A program made the position numbers and the translations under genes. Below are positions 30,681 through 39,070 of a stretch of DNA of 64,000 bases, piece after piece (position 1 is the first letter of the stretch; each line of letters opens with the position of its first letter). The notes below the pieces were generated by a model that was not told the DNA's origin, did no database searches, and was given only the letters and a program-made list of their open reading frames with translations. The stretch is from positions 496,001-560,000 of the forward strand of contig JAFAYI010000024.1 in NCBI GenBank assembly GCA_019240475.1, written 5' to 3'. The DNA is from Acidobacteriaceae bacterium (lineage in GTDB: Bacteria > Acidobacteriota > Terriglobia > Bryobacterales > Bryobacteraceae).

Positions 30681-32795
30681 GTGCGCAGACGCTTTACACT
30701 AGCTGCCGCCGCGCTTTGCCTGCTTGTTTTGGTCGCGCTGCTGGTGTGGCAAGGCTCGTTCAGCTTCTGGTTCTCGCCTCCCAGCCCTCGCGAAACCGTC
30801 CTGCTTTGGTCGGTTTCGACGTTGATTTTTCTGCTGACCGTCACGTTGACCTTCATGCTGTTCCGGGCCGGCGTGAAGGCTTATATCGAGCGCCAGCAGA
30901 ATAAAGAAGGCTCCCGAATACGGTCTAAACTGCTGCTGGGCGCGCTTGCGCTCTCGATTGCGCCGACCCTGTTTTCGGCCCTGTTTAACTACGCGGTCCT
31001 GAATCGCACCCTGGACAAATGGTTCACTCAGCCGGCGCGCGGCATCGAAACCAGTCTTCAGGATCTGGACAGGTCCTACAGAAAAGAGGCGCAGGACCGG
31101 GTACAGGCAGAGGCGGAGTGGATCGCCCTGCTGCCGCAGACTCGCGATGCGGCCCAGAGTGGACGAATCGATGCGGAGTTCTTCCGCGCGCTGGCGGTCG
31201 GGCGCGGCATCCGGCAGATTGTGCTCGCGCCCAATCCGGGCGTCCCGATGCTGCTTTACCAGCAGTTCGACAGACCGGGCCAGTTCGAAAAACCCGATGC
31301 TTCGCTGCTGCGCGCGTCCGCCGCGGTGGCCAACGGGCCGCAGAGATTCGGCAGCGTCACGGTGACGGCCGCCATGGCCGGACAGCCTTCCGCGAATGAG
31401 GACACCCTTGAGCGCCTCATGGACGAGCAGAAACAATTGGGAAGCCGGAAGAAGTTCTATCACGACACATACTTCCTCCTGATTTGCCTGCTCACCCTCT
31501 TCGTATTGTTTTTCGCTGCCTGGTGCGCCCAGATGCTGTCGCGGCAAATCAGCGTCCCGATATCGGCGCTGCTGGGCGCCGCGCAGGAGGTGCGCCGCGG
31601 AAATCTTTCCTATCGCGTGCGCGTGAACGCCATGGATGAACTGGCGACGCTCGTGCGCGCCTTCAACGAAATGACGAACGAGCTGGAGGGCAATGGCCGC
31701 GAGCTCGAAGCGCGCCGCCGCTTCACGGAGGCGATTCTTGAGAGCATCCCCACGGGCGTGATATCGGTTTCCGCCGACGAGAGAATCGAACGCGTCAATC
31801 GGGCCCTCAGCGGCATCTTCCCGCACGACATCGCTTCGTCGGCCAAGCAACTCGGGCATCTGTTTTCGGGCGAGGATCTCGCCGAGGTCCGCTATCTTCT
31901 GAAGCGCGCCCGTCGCGCCGGAACCGCGGCCTGCCAGTTGGAAATTCAACGGCCTTCCTCCGTGCTCCACCTTGCCGTCACGGTCGCTTCGCTCGAGGAG
32001 CAGCGCGGGTTCGTGCTGGTGCTCGAAGACACCAGCGAATTGCTGCATGCTCAGAAGGCCGCTGCGTGGCAGGAAGTGGCGCGGCGGATCGCGCACGAGA
32101 TCAAGAATCCGCTTACTCCGATTTCGCTCTCCGCCGACCGAATCGCGCGTCAATTGCGCCGCCTTCCGCTGCCTCCCGAGGCTCGAGCCATCCTCGAAGA
32201 ATGCGCCGGAACGATCCAGCAAGAAGTGCAGACCGTGAAATCGCTGGTGAACGAATTCTCCGAGTTCTCCCGCTTTCCGACCGCGCAGCCGGTCGCGGCG
32301 GATCTCAACGAGATCGTCGAGGGCGCCTTGGCCGCCTTAACCGGGCGTCTGGATGGGATCGCGCTCTCGGTGGCTCTAGATAGAAAGATGCCCCTGGTTT
32401 ATGCGGATCGCGAGCAGTTAAAGCGCGTCATTGTCAACCTGGTCGATAACGCCGCGGAGGCGATGCGGGAGTCTCCCGTGCGGCGCTTACTGGTCGAGAC
32501 CACGCAGCTTTCGCCCGATGTCGTGGAGCTTTCCGTGACCGATACGGGCTGCGGCATTTCGGCGATCGATAAGGAGCGGCTATTCTTGCCGTACTTTTCA
32601 ACCAAAGAACGTGGAACCGGGCTGGGACTTGCGATTGTCAGCCGCATTGTGACCGAGCATCATGGCCGCGTGCGCGTGGAAGACAATCATCCGGCTGGAG
32701 CGCGTTTCATCGTGGAGCTGAACGCGATGCAAGCCGAAGCGTCCTCCGCTTCCGATTCCGCGGCTGCGGGATCGATTCCGGCGTTCAGGGGATAG
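30681..32795 (+). CDS. NtrY-like membrane sensor histidine kinase
   Basis: A 704-residue kinase. Two N-terminal transmembrane segments and a third after a periplasmic region (FLLICLLTLFVLFFAAW) lead into a HAMP domain (about 285-340), a PAS domain (about 345-445, AILESIPTGVISVSADERI), a HisKA with phospho-acceptor His in RIAHEIKNPLTPISLSADR, and a HATPase with N box NLVDNAAEAM, G1 DTGCGI and G2 GTGLGLAI. This is the layout of NtrY, which senses redox or nitrogen-related conditions. Start GTG at 30681. It is nine bases upstream of its response regulator. Confidence 0.92.
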   Translation: MRRRFTLAAAALCLLVLVALLVWQGSFSFWFSPPSPRETVLLWSVSTLIFLLTVTLTFMLFRAGVKAYIERQQNKEGSRIRSKLLLGALALSIAPTLFSALFNYAVLNRTLDKWFTQPARGIETSLQDLDRSYRKEAQDRVQAEAEWIALLPQTRDAAQSGRIDAEFFRALAVGRGIRQIVLAPNPGVPMLLYQQFDRPGQFEKPDASLLRASAAVANGPQRFGSVTVTAAMAGQPSANEDTLERLMDEQKQLGSRKKFYHDTYFLLICLLTLFVLFFAAWCAQMLSRQISVPISALLGAAQEVRRGNLSYRVRVNAMDELATLVRAFNEMTNELEGNGRELEARRRFTEAILESIPTGVISVSADERIERVNRALSGIFPHDIASSAKQLGHLFSGEDLAEVRYLLKRARRAGTAACQLEIQRPSSVLHLAVTVASLEEQRGFVLVLEDTSELLHAQKAAAWQEVARRIAHEIKNPLTPISLSADRIARQLRRLPLPPEARAILEECAGTIQQEVQTVKSLVNEFSEFSRFPTAQPVAADLNEIVEGALAALTGRLDGIALSVALDRKMPLVYADREQLKRVIVNLVDNAAEAMRESPVRRLLVETTQLSPDVVELSVTDTGCGISAIDKERLFLPYFSTKERGTGLGLAIVSRIVTEHHGRVRVEDNHPAGARFIVELNAMQAEASSASDSAAAGSIPAFRG

Positions 32796-32804
32796 AAATC
32801 GAAG

Positions 32805-34172
32805 ATGGCGGCGCGCGGTCCCAAAATTCTTGTTGTCGATGACGAGCCTGCCATTCGGCAATCTCTTCGCGGCGCCCTCACCGACGAAAGCTATCAATGC
32901 GCGACGGTCGAAAACGGCGAGGCATGCCTGGCGGAGCTTGAGCGCGAATCCTACGAAGCGGTGCTGCTCGATATCTGGATGCCGGGTATCGATGGCCTCG
33001 ACACGCTCGCGCGCATACAGGATCTGCCGCTGGGCGTTCGGCCGGCCGTCATTATGATCTCCGGGCATGGAAATATCGAGACCGCGGTCAAGGCGACCAA
33101 ACTGGGCGCCTTCGATTTCATCGAAAAGCCGCTCACGCTTGAAAAAGTGACGGTCGTGGTGAAGAACGCCATCCAACAGCGGCGCGCGCAGGCGGAGCTG
33201 CAGCGGCTGCGGGAAGATACGGACCTCCCTGAGATCATTGGCGGCAGCGTGCCGATGAAGGCGCTCCGGCAGCAATTGAAGTTAATGGCCGGGACCAACG
33301 GGCGAGTCCTCATTTATGGCGAGAGCGGAACCGGCAAGGAACTGGTGGCGCGCGCGATTCATCGGGCCAGCCTGCGCGCCGACGGTCCGTTCGTCGAAGT
33401 GAACTGCGCCGCACTGCCCGAAGATCTGATCGAGAGCGAGCTGTTCGGCCATCGCCGGACAAATTTGGACGGAACAGCCGATCACAAAATCGGGAAGATG
33501 CAGAAGGCGCATGGCGGGACATTTTTCTTGAACGAAGTAGGCGACATGAGCCTGAAGACGCAGGCCAAGGTTCTGCGGGCTTTCGACGAGCATCGCTTCG
33601 AGCCGGTGGGCGCGCCGCAGTGGATTCAAGTGGACGTTCGCGTGATTGCCGCCACCAACAAGAACCTGGAAAAAGAAATCGAGCGAGGCAATTTCCGCGA
33701 GGATCTTTTCTACCGGCTCAACGTGATTCCCTTCACCGTGCCGCCTCTGCGCGATCGGGCCGAGGACATTCCCCAATTGGCCGCGCACTTTTTGCGAGAG
33801 TTCGCAACCGCCTATGGGCGCAAGCCGAAGGAGCTGAGCGATGACGCGATCGAGGCGCTGATGGCTTATCACTGGCCGGGCAACGTGCGCGAACTGCGGA
33901 ACCTGATGGAGCGCATCGTTATTCTTTATCCGCAGCGGCGCGTAGAGGCGCGGCACTTGCCTGCCTTCGACGGCGCTCGCAAGCCGCCGGCCAAAACCGG
34001 GCAAGGCTTCGGCAGCCTGCACGAGGTGAAAGAGGCCGCTGAGCGCGAATACATTCTGCGCAAATTGGAGGAAACCGGCGGAAATGTGACGCGAGCATCC
34101 GAGCTGCTCGGCCTTGAGCGCAGCAACTTGTATCGAAAAATGAAGGCTCTGGGAATCGCGCCGAAAGAGTAG
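32805..34172 (+). CDS. NtrX-like response regulator with degenerate AAA+ core
   Basis: A 455-residue response regulator. A receiver domain with phosphorylatable Asp56 is followed by a bacterial enhancer-binding AAA+ domain and a Fis-type HTH (GGNVTRASELLGLERSNLYRKM). Walker A GESGTGKE at 172-179 is intact. The GAFTGA loop that contacts sigma-54 is absent: residues 216-224 read HRRTNLDGT where ExGAFTGA is expected. Walker B has Asn243 in place of the usual Asp (FLNEVGD). It may therefore not activate sigma-54 promoters and could work as a repressor or sigma-70 regulator, as reported for some NtrX/NtrC variants. The gene ends 12 bases before the IS1-like element. Confidence 0.9.
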   Translation: MAARGPKILVVDDEPAIRQSLRGALTDESYQCATVENGEACLAELERESYEAVLLDIWMPGIDGLDTLARIQDLPLGVRPAVIMISGHGNIETAVKATKLGAFDFIEKPLTLEKVTVVVKNAIQQRRAQAELQRLREDTDLPEIIGGSVPMKALRQQLKLMAGTNGRVLIYGESGTGKELVARAIHRASLRADGPFVEVNCAALPEDLIESELFGHRRTNLDGTADHKIGKMQKAHGGTFFLNEVGDMSLKTQAKVLRAFDEHRFEPVGAPQWIQVDVRVIAATNKNLEKEIERGNFREDLFYRLNVIPFTVPPLRDRAEDIPQLAAHFLREFATAYGRKPKELSDDAIEALMAYHWPGNVRELRNLMERIVILYPQRRVEARHLPAFDGARKPPAKTGQGFGSLHEVKEAAEREYILRKLEETGGNVTRASELLGLERSNLYRKMKALGIAPKE

Positions 34173-34176
34173 CTCG

Positions 34177-34184
34177 AAGGCGCG
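34177..34184. repeat. Target-site duplication, left copy
   Basis: AAGGCGCG directly precedes the left inverted repeat and recurs exactly at 35651-35658 after the right one. Eight bases is the usual duplication of IS1-family elements. Confidence 0.85.
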
Positions 34185-34202
34185 GGCAGTGGGCTACTTT
34201 GA
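34185..34202. repeat. Left terminal inverted repeat of the IS1-like element
   Basis: GGCAGTGGGCTACTTTGA at 34185-34202 is the inverse complement, with one mismatch, of 35633-35650. The stop codon of the passenger gene (34194-34196) lies inside this repeat. Confidence 0.9.
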
Positions 34203-34772
34203 CCTGACGCGCCACACAAGAACTGATATGGTTCCCTTAGGGGTAGCGGCTTCGCGTTCGATCAATTCGCCAAACCTCGCGGTGGGAAAGATTGGACGGA
34301 GCGGTCCCATGCACTTTTCGTGGAACGGTTCGCGTACCGTTGTTAGTTCACCGGGGATAAGGACGGCTACGTAATGCTCAATACTACTCAGGGTAGCCAT
34401 CTGCGACCTATAGAACTGCTTCGCGATATCCTTCACGATGGCCCAGAACCAGCCGTTCTCAGGATCGAGAAGAAACTTCCCCCTCGTAGGTCCCTTAAGT
34501 TCGCACGTAGCGATAGCGTCGATTGGATGATTGCGTATCAGATAATCGATTTTTCCGGTATTACCTTGTTTCTCACCTACAACCAAATTGGGCCGCTCGG
34601 AATGTTTTAAGTTCTTCAGGTAGTGTTCCAGATCCTCTTCGATGAACCCGCAACGACCGCGACCGTTACGTTCTTTGAGGGTGCCAGCACGCAGGCATTT
34701 CGTAATGTAGGGGCACAACCGAGGAAGGTGTGTGCGGAACAACTCTGCAAAGATGGCGCCATGATGTGGCAT
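34194..34772 (-). CDS. IS-borne passenger protein, possible PD-(D/E)XK nuclease
   Basis: A 192-residue protein with no family I recognise by name. Residues Glu46, Asp76 (KIDYLI), Glu91 and Lys93 (CELKG) are spaced as in PD-(D/E)XK nucleases, and Gln119/Gln124 follow in a helix; this is a pattern match only. ATG 34772 is the first start after an in-frame TAG, so the gene is complete, and its stop falls in the left terminal repeat. It may be a nuclease, a restriction-like or defence passenger, or a transposition helper. It is less GC-rich than the host genes, consistent with transfer along with the element. Confidence 0.55.
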   Translation of the reverse strand: MPHHGAIFAELFRTHLPRLCPYITKCLRAGTLKERNGRGRCGFIEEDLEHYLKNLKHSERPNLVVGEKQGNTGKIDYLIRNHPIDAIATCELKGPTRGKFLLDPENGWFWAIVKDIAKQFYRSQMATLSSIEHYVAVLIPGELTTVREPFHEKCMGPLRPIFPTARFGELIEREAATPKGTISVLVWRVRSK

Positions 34773-34825
34773 CTAGGACATATTAGCGCCAAAATTGCGG
34801 CTCATTTCCTACGCCGCTCTTTCTA

Positions 34826-35627
34826 ACCCCCGCTCTTCGGCCCCGACCAACGCTACCAAATCCGAGACTTCCCAGAGCCGATCTGTCACGCCAGCGGCCA
34901 TAGCAGGCGCGCAAGTGTGCGATGAATCTTGATGAAGTTGTATGCGAAGTAGCCGAGCGCAACGGCAGCCGAGTGGTTCTCAATCTACTTTGAAATGCGT
35001 TCGTCAAGCGAGTATAGCGTCGGTTCGTCGTGCGAATACTGAGATTGTGGTGCTCAACAAAGCTCGTGCTGATGTGCTTCGGGTTAGGGTATCCGATCAT
35101 CTCCTGACGTTTGCAGCCGATGCACTTTCGCCGTAGAGCTTCTGAAGCTGGGCATAGTCGATTTCGTGACCGAATGTGCCTTCGACCGCCCGTAGGTACG
35201 TCCCGTGCCCATCGCTGGTGAGTTGAACGCGGGTGCTGAGCGGCTCGCTAGATCAAGCATAAACATGCGCGCCGTGGGTGCATTGCGATCTCCGAGCACC
35301 CACCTTGGAACGAGCTTTGTGTCGGCATCAATCGCGGCCCACAGCCAAATATCTCCGATAGCGCCACGCTCACGATTTCTGGCGTGAGGTTTCGCTGCTT
35401 GCACCCGATATACGCCCAGCACTCATCGACTTGAATCCGGCGACATTTCAAATTGCGAAACACGCGGCTCTGATAATCAGCGGCGACGGCACCAGCTTCC
35501 ACCAGGAGCCGCATCACGGTTTTCTTTCCAACCCCCGTCTTCCGAACGGTTAATCGGATAGAATTGCCTTCCACAGGCAGAGATGACCTGTTCGCGACAA
35601 TGCTCTGCTTGAGCCGTTCAAGCTAGG
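34826..35627 (-). pseudogene. Frameshifted IS1-family transposase
   Basis: The IS1 transposase can be followed through six blocks in changing frames on the minus strand. VEGNSIRLTVRKTGVG begins block one, then CRRIQVDECWAYIGCKQRN; block two has AIGDIWLWAAIDADTKLVP; block three has VQLTSDGHGTYLRAVEGTFG; block four has HISTSFVEHHNLSIRTTNRR; block five has ENHSAAVALGYFAYNFIKIH; block six has MAAGVTDRLWEVSDLVALVG. Each junction needs an indel, so no full-length DDE enzyme can be made. The usual N-terminal methionine is also missing. IS1 uses one programmed frameshift, which cannot explain five changes. Confidence 0.88.
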
Positions 35628-35632
35628 GATTT

Positions 35633-35650
35633 TCAAAGTAGCCCACTACC
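35633..35650. repeat. Right terminal inverted repeat of the IS1-like element
   Basis: The 18 bases are the inverse of the left repeat with one mismatch; read on the minus strand they begin GGTAGTGGGC. AAGGCGCG (35651-35658) follows immediately as the second copy of the target duplication. Confidence 0.9.
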
Positions 35651-35658
35651 AAGGCGCG
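35651..35658. repeat. Target-site duplication, right copy
   Basis: AAGGCGCG, identical to 34177-34184. The next two bases (GG) also match the first two of the left terminal repeat, which leaves the exact cut ambiguous by two bases. Confidence 0.85.
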
Positions 35659-35680
35659 GGAGAATGGTATCCTACGTTAT

Positions 35681-35890
35681 ATGGCAATCCCGAATGTAAA
35701 GCGCTTTCGGCCGTTTTGCCCGACTTGCAACGAGAGTTTTACGCTGATGGCGGTCCTGCCCAAGGATGCCGACGTGAACGCCTATCTGGCGGACGCGGTC
35801 GGGCGTCACGATCATAAGGCCTACCAGGAAGCGAAGCAAATGCACTTCAAGGTGCGCGTCGGCCAGCAGAAGCAGAAGAAAGCCAAGTAA
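35681..35890 (+). CDS. Small CxxC hypothetical protein
   Basis: A 69-residue protein with one CPTC motif near the N-terminus (RPFCPTCNESF), a central acidic/histidine segment (GRHDHKAYQEAKQ) and a lysine-rich tail (VGQQKQKKAK). The single CxxC could bind zinc only with partners or by dimerisation. No family recognised. The gene starts 23 bases after the IS target duplication, so the insertion may have separated it from its promoter or placed it near an outward-facing one. Confidence 0.5.
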   Translation: MAIPNVKRFRPFCPTCNESFTLMAVLPKDADVNAYLADAVGRHDHKAYQEAKQMHFKVRVGQQKQKKAK

Positions 35891-35929
35891 CCTCTTCCCG
35901 TTTATTCTCCGAGCCCGCAGGTTGCCCAA

Positions 35930-37237
35930 TTACGGCAGTTTGCGGGTTTGTACTATCCGCAGAGCTCTCGCGGCGGCCATCGAAACTCCCGGATCGATAT
36001 CTTTCGAAAGAGATTGGAGCGGCGGGACGACGTCTTCACCGCGGCTTTCGCCGAAGATCGCGCACAAGGCAATTTTTTGATCGCGGGTAGCCTGCGCAAT
36101 CAGCGGGAACAGCGCCTTGCGGACTTCGCCGCGCCGCGCCAATTCGACCAGATAAGCCTGTGCGATATTCGAGCGGCCTTTCACATCCAGATTTTCGACA
36201 AGATAAGGCAGCGGGCTGAACTCGGATGTATCCACCTTGCCTTCGTCGGCGAGCGCAAAGGCAGCGGCCAGATGCACTCGCCAGTCCGCATCCTTTTCGT
36301 TGTAGGCATCGTTCAGAATGGGCGTGTCCGAGGGGTCGCGAAGCCGGCCGAGGCCTTCTAGCGCCGGCGCGCGCAGGTCGGAGCTGTTGCCCTTGGCGTA
36401 GTTCTGAAAGGTTGTGCGATCGTCCGGAAGCGCGAACATGGCAAGCGCCTGAAGCGCGGCGCGCTGGACCCGCATATTCCGCGCGTGCGTCAGCGCGGAG
36501 CGAACGTCCTCGGCGGCGTCCACGTCGTGCAGGAGGCCGACTGTGTCGAGCGCGGTCGCTTGAATGCGATCGTCGAGATCGTGAGTCAGGAAGACCACCC
36601 CGGGCCCCGCCGCTGGATCGTCGATCTTCTGCAGCGCCACCAGTGATTCGAATAGAGTCTCGTTGTCCTTGGAATGAAGCGCTTGAATCAGCGCCGAAAC
36701 GGCGGCGCGGTCCCGCAGAATCCCTGCGGCGCGGGCCGCGTTGGCGCGCGCATCGGTCCCCGTCGCGGCGTTTACCTCGTCTGCCAGCGCCTGGGCGACT
36801 TCCGGCCGCGCCACCACGTCGGGATCGATCGCCTGATCGTTGCGCGAAGAGAAGAACGTTTTCACCTGGCGCACGCCTCGCGTCAGAGACCCGCTCAGGC
36901 CGCCCTTGGCGACATAGCCCGGAATGTAGTAATTGACAAGGCCGTCCGTTGCGCGAATCTCCACTTCCGAGTCCTTGTCGTGCGTTGCGCGGGCAAGCGG
37001 CTCCAGGCTGCGGTCGGTGTCCAGCTTGACGATGGCTTTGACGGCTTCTATGCGGATATCGCGATTCGGATCGCTCAGGTAATCGGCAAGCGCCGGGATG
37101 GCTTGCGGATCCTTCTTGGCGAGGTCTCTGATCCGCTGTATGCGCTCGTTGGGGCTGTAACTGGATTCGCTTTGCGCGGCAAGCAGGCCGGACAGGCAGA
37201 ACGCGAACGCGGCGGCTCGAAGGCAGCAAGGAAGCAT
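35930..37237 (-). CDS. Secreted HEAT-repeat protein
   Basis: A 435-residue protein with a signal peptide (AAAFAFCLSGLLAAQ) followed by HEAT/PBS-lyase-type helical repeats (ALADYLSDPNRDIRIEAVKAIVKL; ARPEVAQALADEVNA; AVSALIQALHSKDNETLFESLVALQKI split over units). HEAT repeats are protein-binding scaffolds, and no catalytic motif is visible. The exported location suggests a scaffold in the cell envelope. It is convergent with the small CxxC gene and downstream of the mqnD gene on the same strand with 78 bases between. Confidence 0.82.
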   Translation of the reverse strand: MLPCCLRAAAFAFCLSGLLAAQSESSYSPNERIQRIRDLAKKDPQAIPALADYLSDPNRDIRIEAVKAIVKLDTDRSLEPLARATHDKDSEVEIRATDGLVNYYIPGYVAKGGLSGSLTRGVRQVKTFFSSRNDQAIDPDVVARPEVAQALADEVNAATGTDARANAARAAGILRDRAAVSALIQALHSKDNETLFESLVALQKIDDPAAGPGVVFLTHDLDDRIQATALDTVGLLHDVDAAEDVRSALTHARNMRVQRAALQALAMFALPDDRTTFQNYAKGNSSDLRAPALEGLGRLRDPSDTPILNDAYNEKDADWRVHLAAAFALADEGKVDTSEFSPLPYLVENLDVKGRSNIAQAYLVELARRGEVRKALFPLIAQATRDQKIALCAIFGESRGEDVVPPLQSLSKDIDPGVSMAAARALRIVQTRKLP

Positions 37238-37315
37238 ACTTGAAGGTAACTTGACGGGCCGGCAACCTCAATGGCCGTCTTACTTCAGACGACACTCTTC
37301 ACTTGCCGTTCTTTC

Positions 37316-38161
37316 TTATCCGACAACCTCCACGGTTGTCTTGTGCGGAATAAGCCCGGCCTCGTAACCTAAATCCAATAATTTCTGCGCCGCTCGCGGA
37401 ACGATTTCGCCGCCATTGATGGTGTGGTGGTTGACATACATCCCGACAAACTGCTCGGCTAGCGCCGGCTCCAGGTCGCGCGCAAACTGCATGGCGTAAT
37501 TCAACGCCTCTTCGCGATGATCGAGCGCATATTGAATGCTTTCGCGCATGAGGCGCGAGCATTCGCTTTGAATGTCGGCCGGCAGGTTGCGCCGGAGCGC
37601 GTTGGCGCCTAGCGGCAGCGGCAATTGATACCTGGACTTGAACCATTTGCCTAGATCGACCACGTTGTGGAGGCCGCCATGGCCATAGGTGAGCTGCCCT
37701 TCGTGGATCACGAGACCGGCGTCCACCGAGTGGTCCTTAACCGCGTCCAAGATCTTGTCGAAGGCAACGACGACGTGCTGGAAATCCGGCTGAAAGAGCT
37801 TCAAGGCCAGAAAGGCCGTCGTCATGACGCCGGGAACCGCGATTTTTTTTCCTTTGAGATCGTCGGCCGCCATATGCCGCGAACTCACCACCATGGGGCC
37901 GTAACCGTCGCCCACGCTCGATCCGCTCGCCATCAGCACATATTTATCGGCCACATATGGATAGGCGTGATACGAAATCGCGGTCAATTCATACAAGCCT
38001 CGCGTGGCCTTCTGGTTCAGCGACTCAATGTCTTCGAGCACATGGCGAAAGTTCACCAGGCGTGAGCGCAGCTTCTTGGTCGCCAAACCGTAGAACATAA
38101 AGGCGTCGTCTGAATCGGGGCTGTGAGCGCACGTTATTTCCAACGGTGTGGAGGTGCTCAT
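37316..38161 (-). CDS. mqnD: 1,4-dihydroxy-6-naphthoate synthase
   Basis: A 281-residue MqnD, the fourth enzyme of the futalosine route to menaquinone, which converts cyclic dehypoxanthinylfutalosine to 1,4-dihydroxy-6-naphthoate. Hallmarks are AHSPDSDDAFMFYGL at the N-terminus, SSGVGDGYGP-like ASGSSVGDGYGPM, the segment IAVPGVMTTAFLAL, and DAGLVIHEGQLTYG. Length is normal. Other mqn genes are not adjacent, which is common. The ligand-binding fold is of the periplasmic type but no signal peptide is present. Confidence 0.93.
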   Translation of the reverse strand: MSTSTPLEITCAHSPDSDDAFMFYGLATKKLRSRLVNFRHVLEDIESLNQKATRGLYELTAISYHAYPYVADKYVLMASGSSVGDGYGPMVVSSRHMAADDLKGKKIAVPGVMTTAFLALKLFQPDFQHVVVAFDKILDAVKDHSVDAGLVIHEGQLTYGHGGLHNVVDLGKWFKSRYQLPLPLGANALRRNLPADIQSECSRLMRESIQYALDHREEALNYAMQFARDLEPALAEQFVGMYVNHHTINGGEIVPRAAQKLLDLGYEAGLIPHKTTVEVVG

Positions 38162-38214
38162 GGCGGCGGTGTCGGTAAGAAAGGAATCCCTAGTTTAACA
38201 GAGCTTCCCCGTTT

Positions 38215-38988
38215 CTAATGGCGGCCGGCGGCTCTGCGCGCGGACTCAAGCTGCGGCGTAAGCAGTTCGAGATCTTGTTCCAGCGTGGCGAGCCGGCGGC
38301 AGCACTCCTCCGCTCCGTGTCCTTTGGCCGCCGTTTCCAAATCTTGGGCGTGGCGGCGCGCGCGTTCCGCATGAAGCGCGGCAAAGGAGCCTTTGATGGT
38401 GTGAGCCACTTTCGAAAGCCGGTCCAGATCGCCGGCCTCCAACGCATCAGACATCTCGGCCATCTGAGACGGGCATTCGGCGAAAAACAGGTCGATGATT
38501 TCCTGCATCAGGTCGTTGTCGTCGCTGACTTGAGCGCGAAACCCTGCCAAATCTAAAATCGCCGCCTCCGAGGGGGCATCCGGCGATGACTTACTCGCGC
38601 GCAAGATCGATTGCGCCAGGCTGGTTACGGCCTGGCACAGGGTGGCAGGCTGGAAGGAATCCAGTAAATAGCCATCTATATCCGGTTCGCCCTCGCACCA
38701 CTCGGCGCCATTCGGCAGTTGGGGCGCGAGCGACAGAACCGGCGCCGGAGTAGCGCCGCGTTGCCTGCTTTCGAGGCTCCGGAGTTTGGCCTTAAATTCC
38801 GAGACGCTATCGGAGGGAAGCCGTGGGCCTAGCAGCACGGCGTCGAACTTCTGCACCGACAGCGCTTCCGAGGCTTCTTCCAAGCCGCTTGCCGGCAACG
38901 CGATATGGCGCGCGCCCGACAGCCGTTCCGTGATACGTTCCGCTTCGGCGGCATCGCTGTTCACAACCAGAACTCGAAGCGTCTTCAT
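38215..38988 (-). CDS. Hpt-domain protein with degenerate receiver domain
   Basis: A 257-residue protein. The N-terminal 125 residues have a receiver-like fold (MKTLRVLVVNSDAAEAERI; FDAVLLGPRLP), but the phospho-acceptor Asp is replaced by Gly54, so it cannot be phosphorylated there. The C-terminal Hpt domain carries the phosphotransfer His196 in AHTIKGSFAALHA. A possible role is a phosphorelay intermediate whose pseudo-receiver docks a kinase or a regulator. No kinase is next to it. The gene is divergent from comF across a region with a dyad. Confidence 0.82.
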   Translation of the reverse strand: MKTLRVLVVNSDAAEAERITERLSGARHIALPASGLEEASEALSVQKFDAVLLGPRLPSDSVSEFKAKLRSLESRQRGATPAPVLSLAPQLPNGAEWCEGEPDIDGYLLDSFQPATLCQAVTSLAQSILRASKSSPDAPSEAAILDLAGFRAQVSDDNDLMQEIIDLFFAECPSQMAEMSDALEAGDLDRLSKVAHTIKGSFAALHAERARRHAQDLETAAKGHGAEECCRRLATLEQDLELLTPQLESARRAAGRH

Positions 38989-39070
38989 CTAGCGTTCTCC
39001 AACGCTTGGCCGCTGCTTAAAACAAATTGGCACATTTTCGGCAACTTTAATTTCGACGCATCTACTTTCA

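Larger units (their letters stand above)
34185..35650. mobile_element. IS1-family element carrying a passenger gene
   Basis: A 1466-base element bounded by imperfect 18-base terminal inverted repeats (17 of 18 match) and an 8-base target duplication. Its right part holds a wrecked IS1-family transposase; its left part holds an intact gene on the same strand that is not a transposase. Classical IS1 elements are about 0.7-0.8 kb, so the extra length is the passenger. It inserted 12 bases after the NtrX-like gene, in a spacer, with no gene interrupted. The intact ends argue for recent insertion, the transposase state for loss of autonomy. Confidence 0.85.

Noticed and set aside
30699-32222. A 507-codon minus-strand frame opposite the NtrY-like kinase
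   Set aside because: It is a shadow frame with biased composition; the plus-strand kinase has all its motifs.
34826-35627. Programmed frameshifting as the cause of the split IS1 transposase
   Set aside because: IS1 uses one shift; at least five frame changes are needed here, so decay is the simpler reading.
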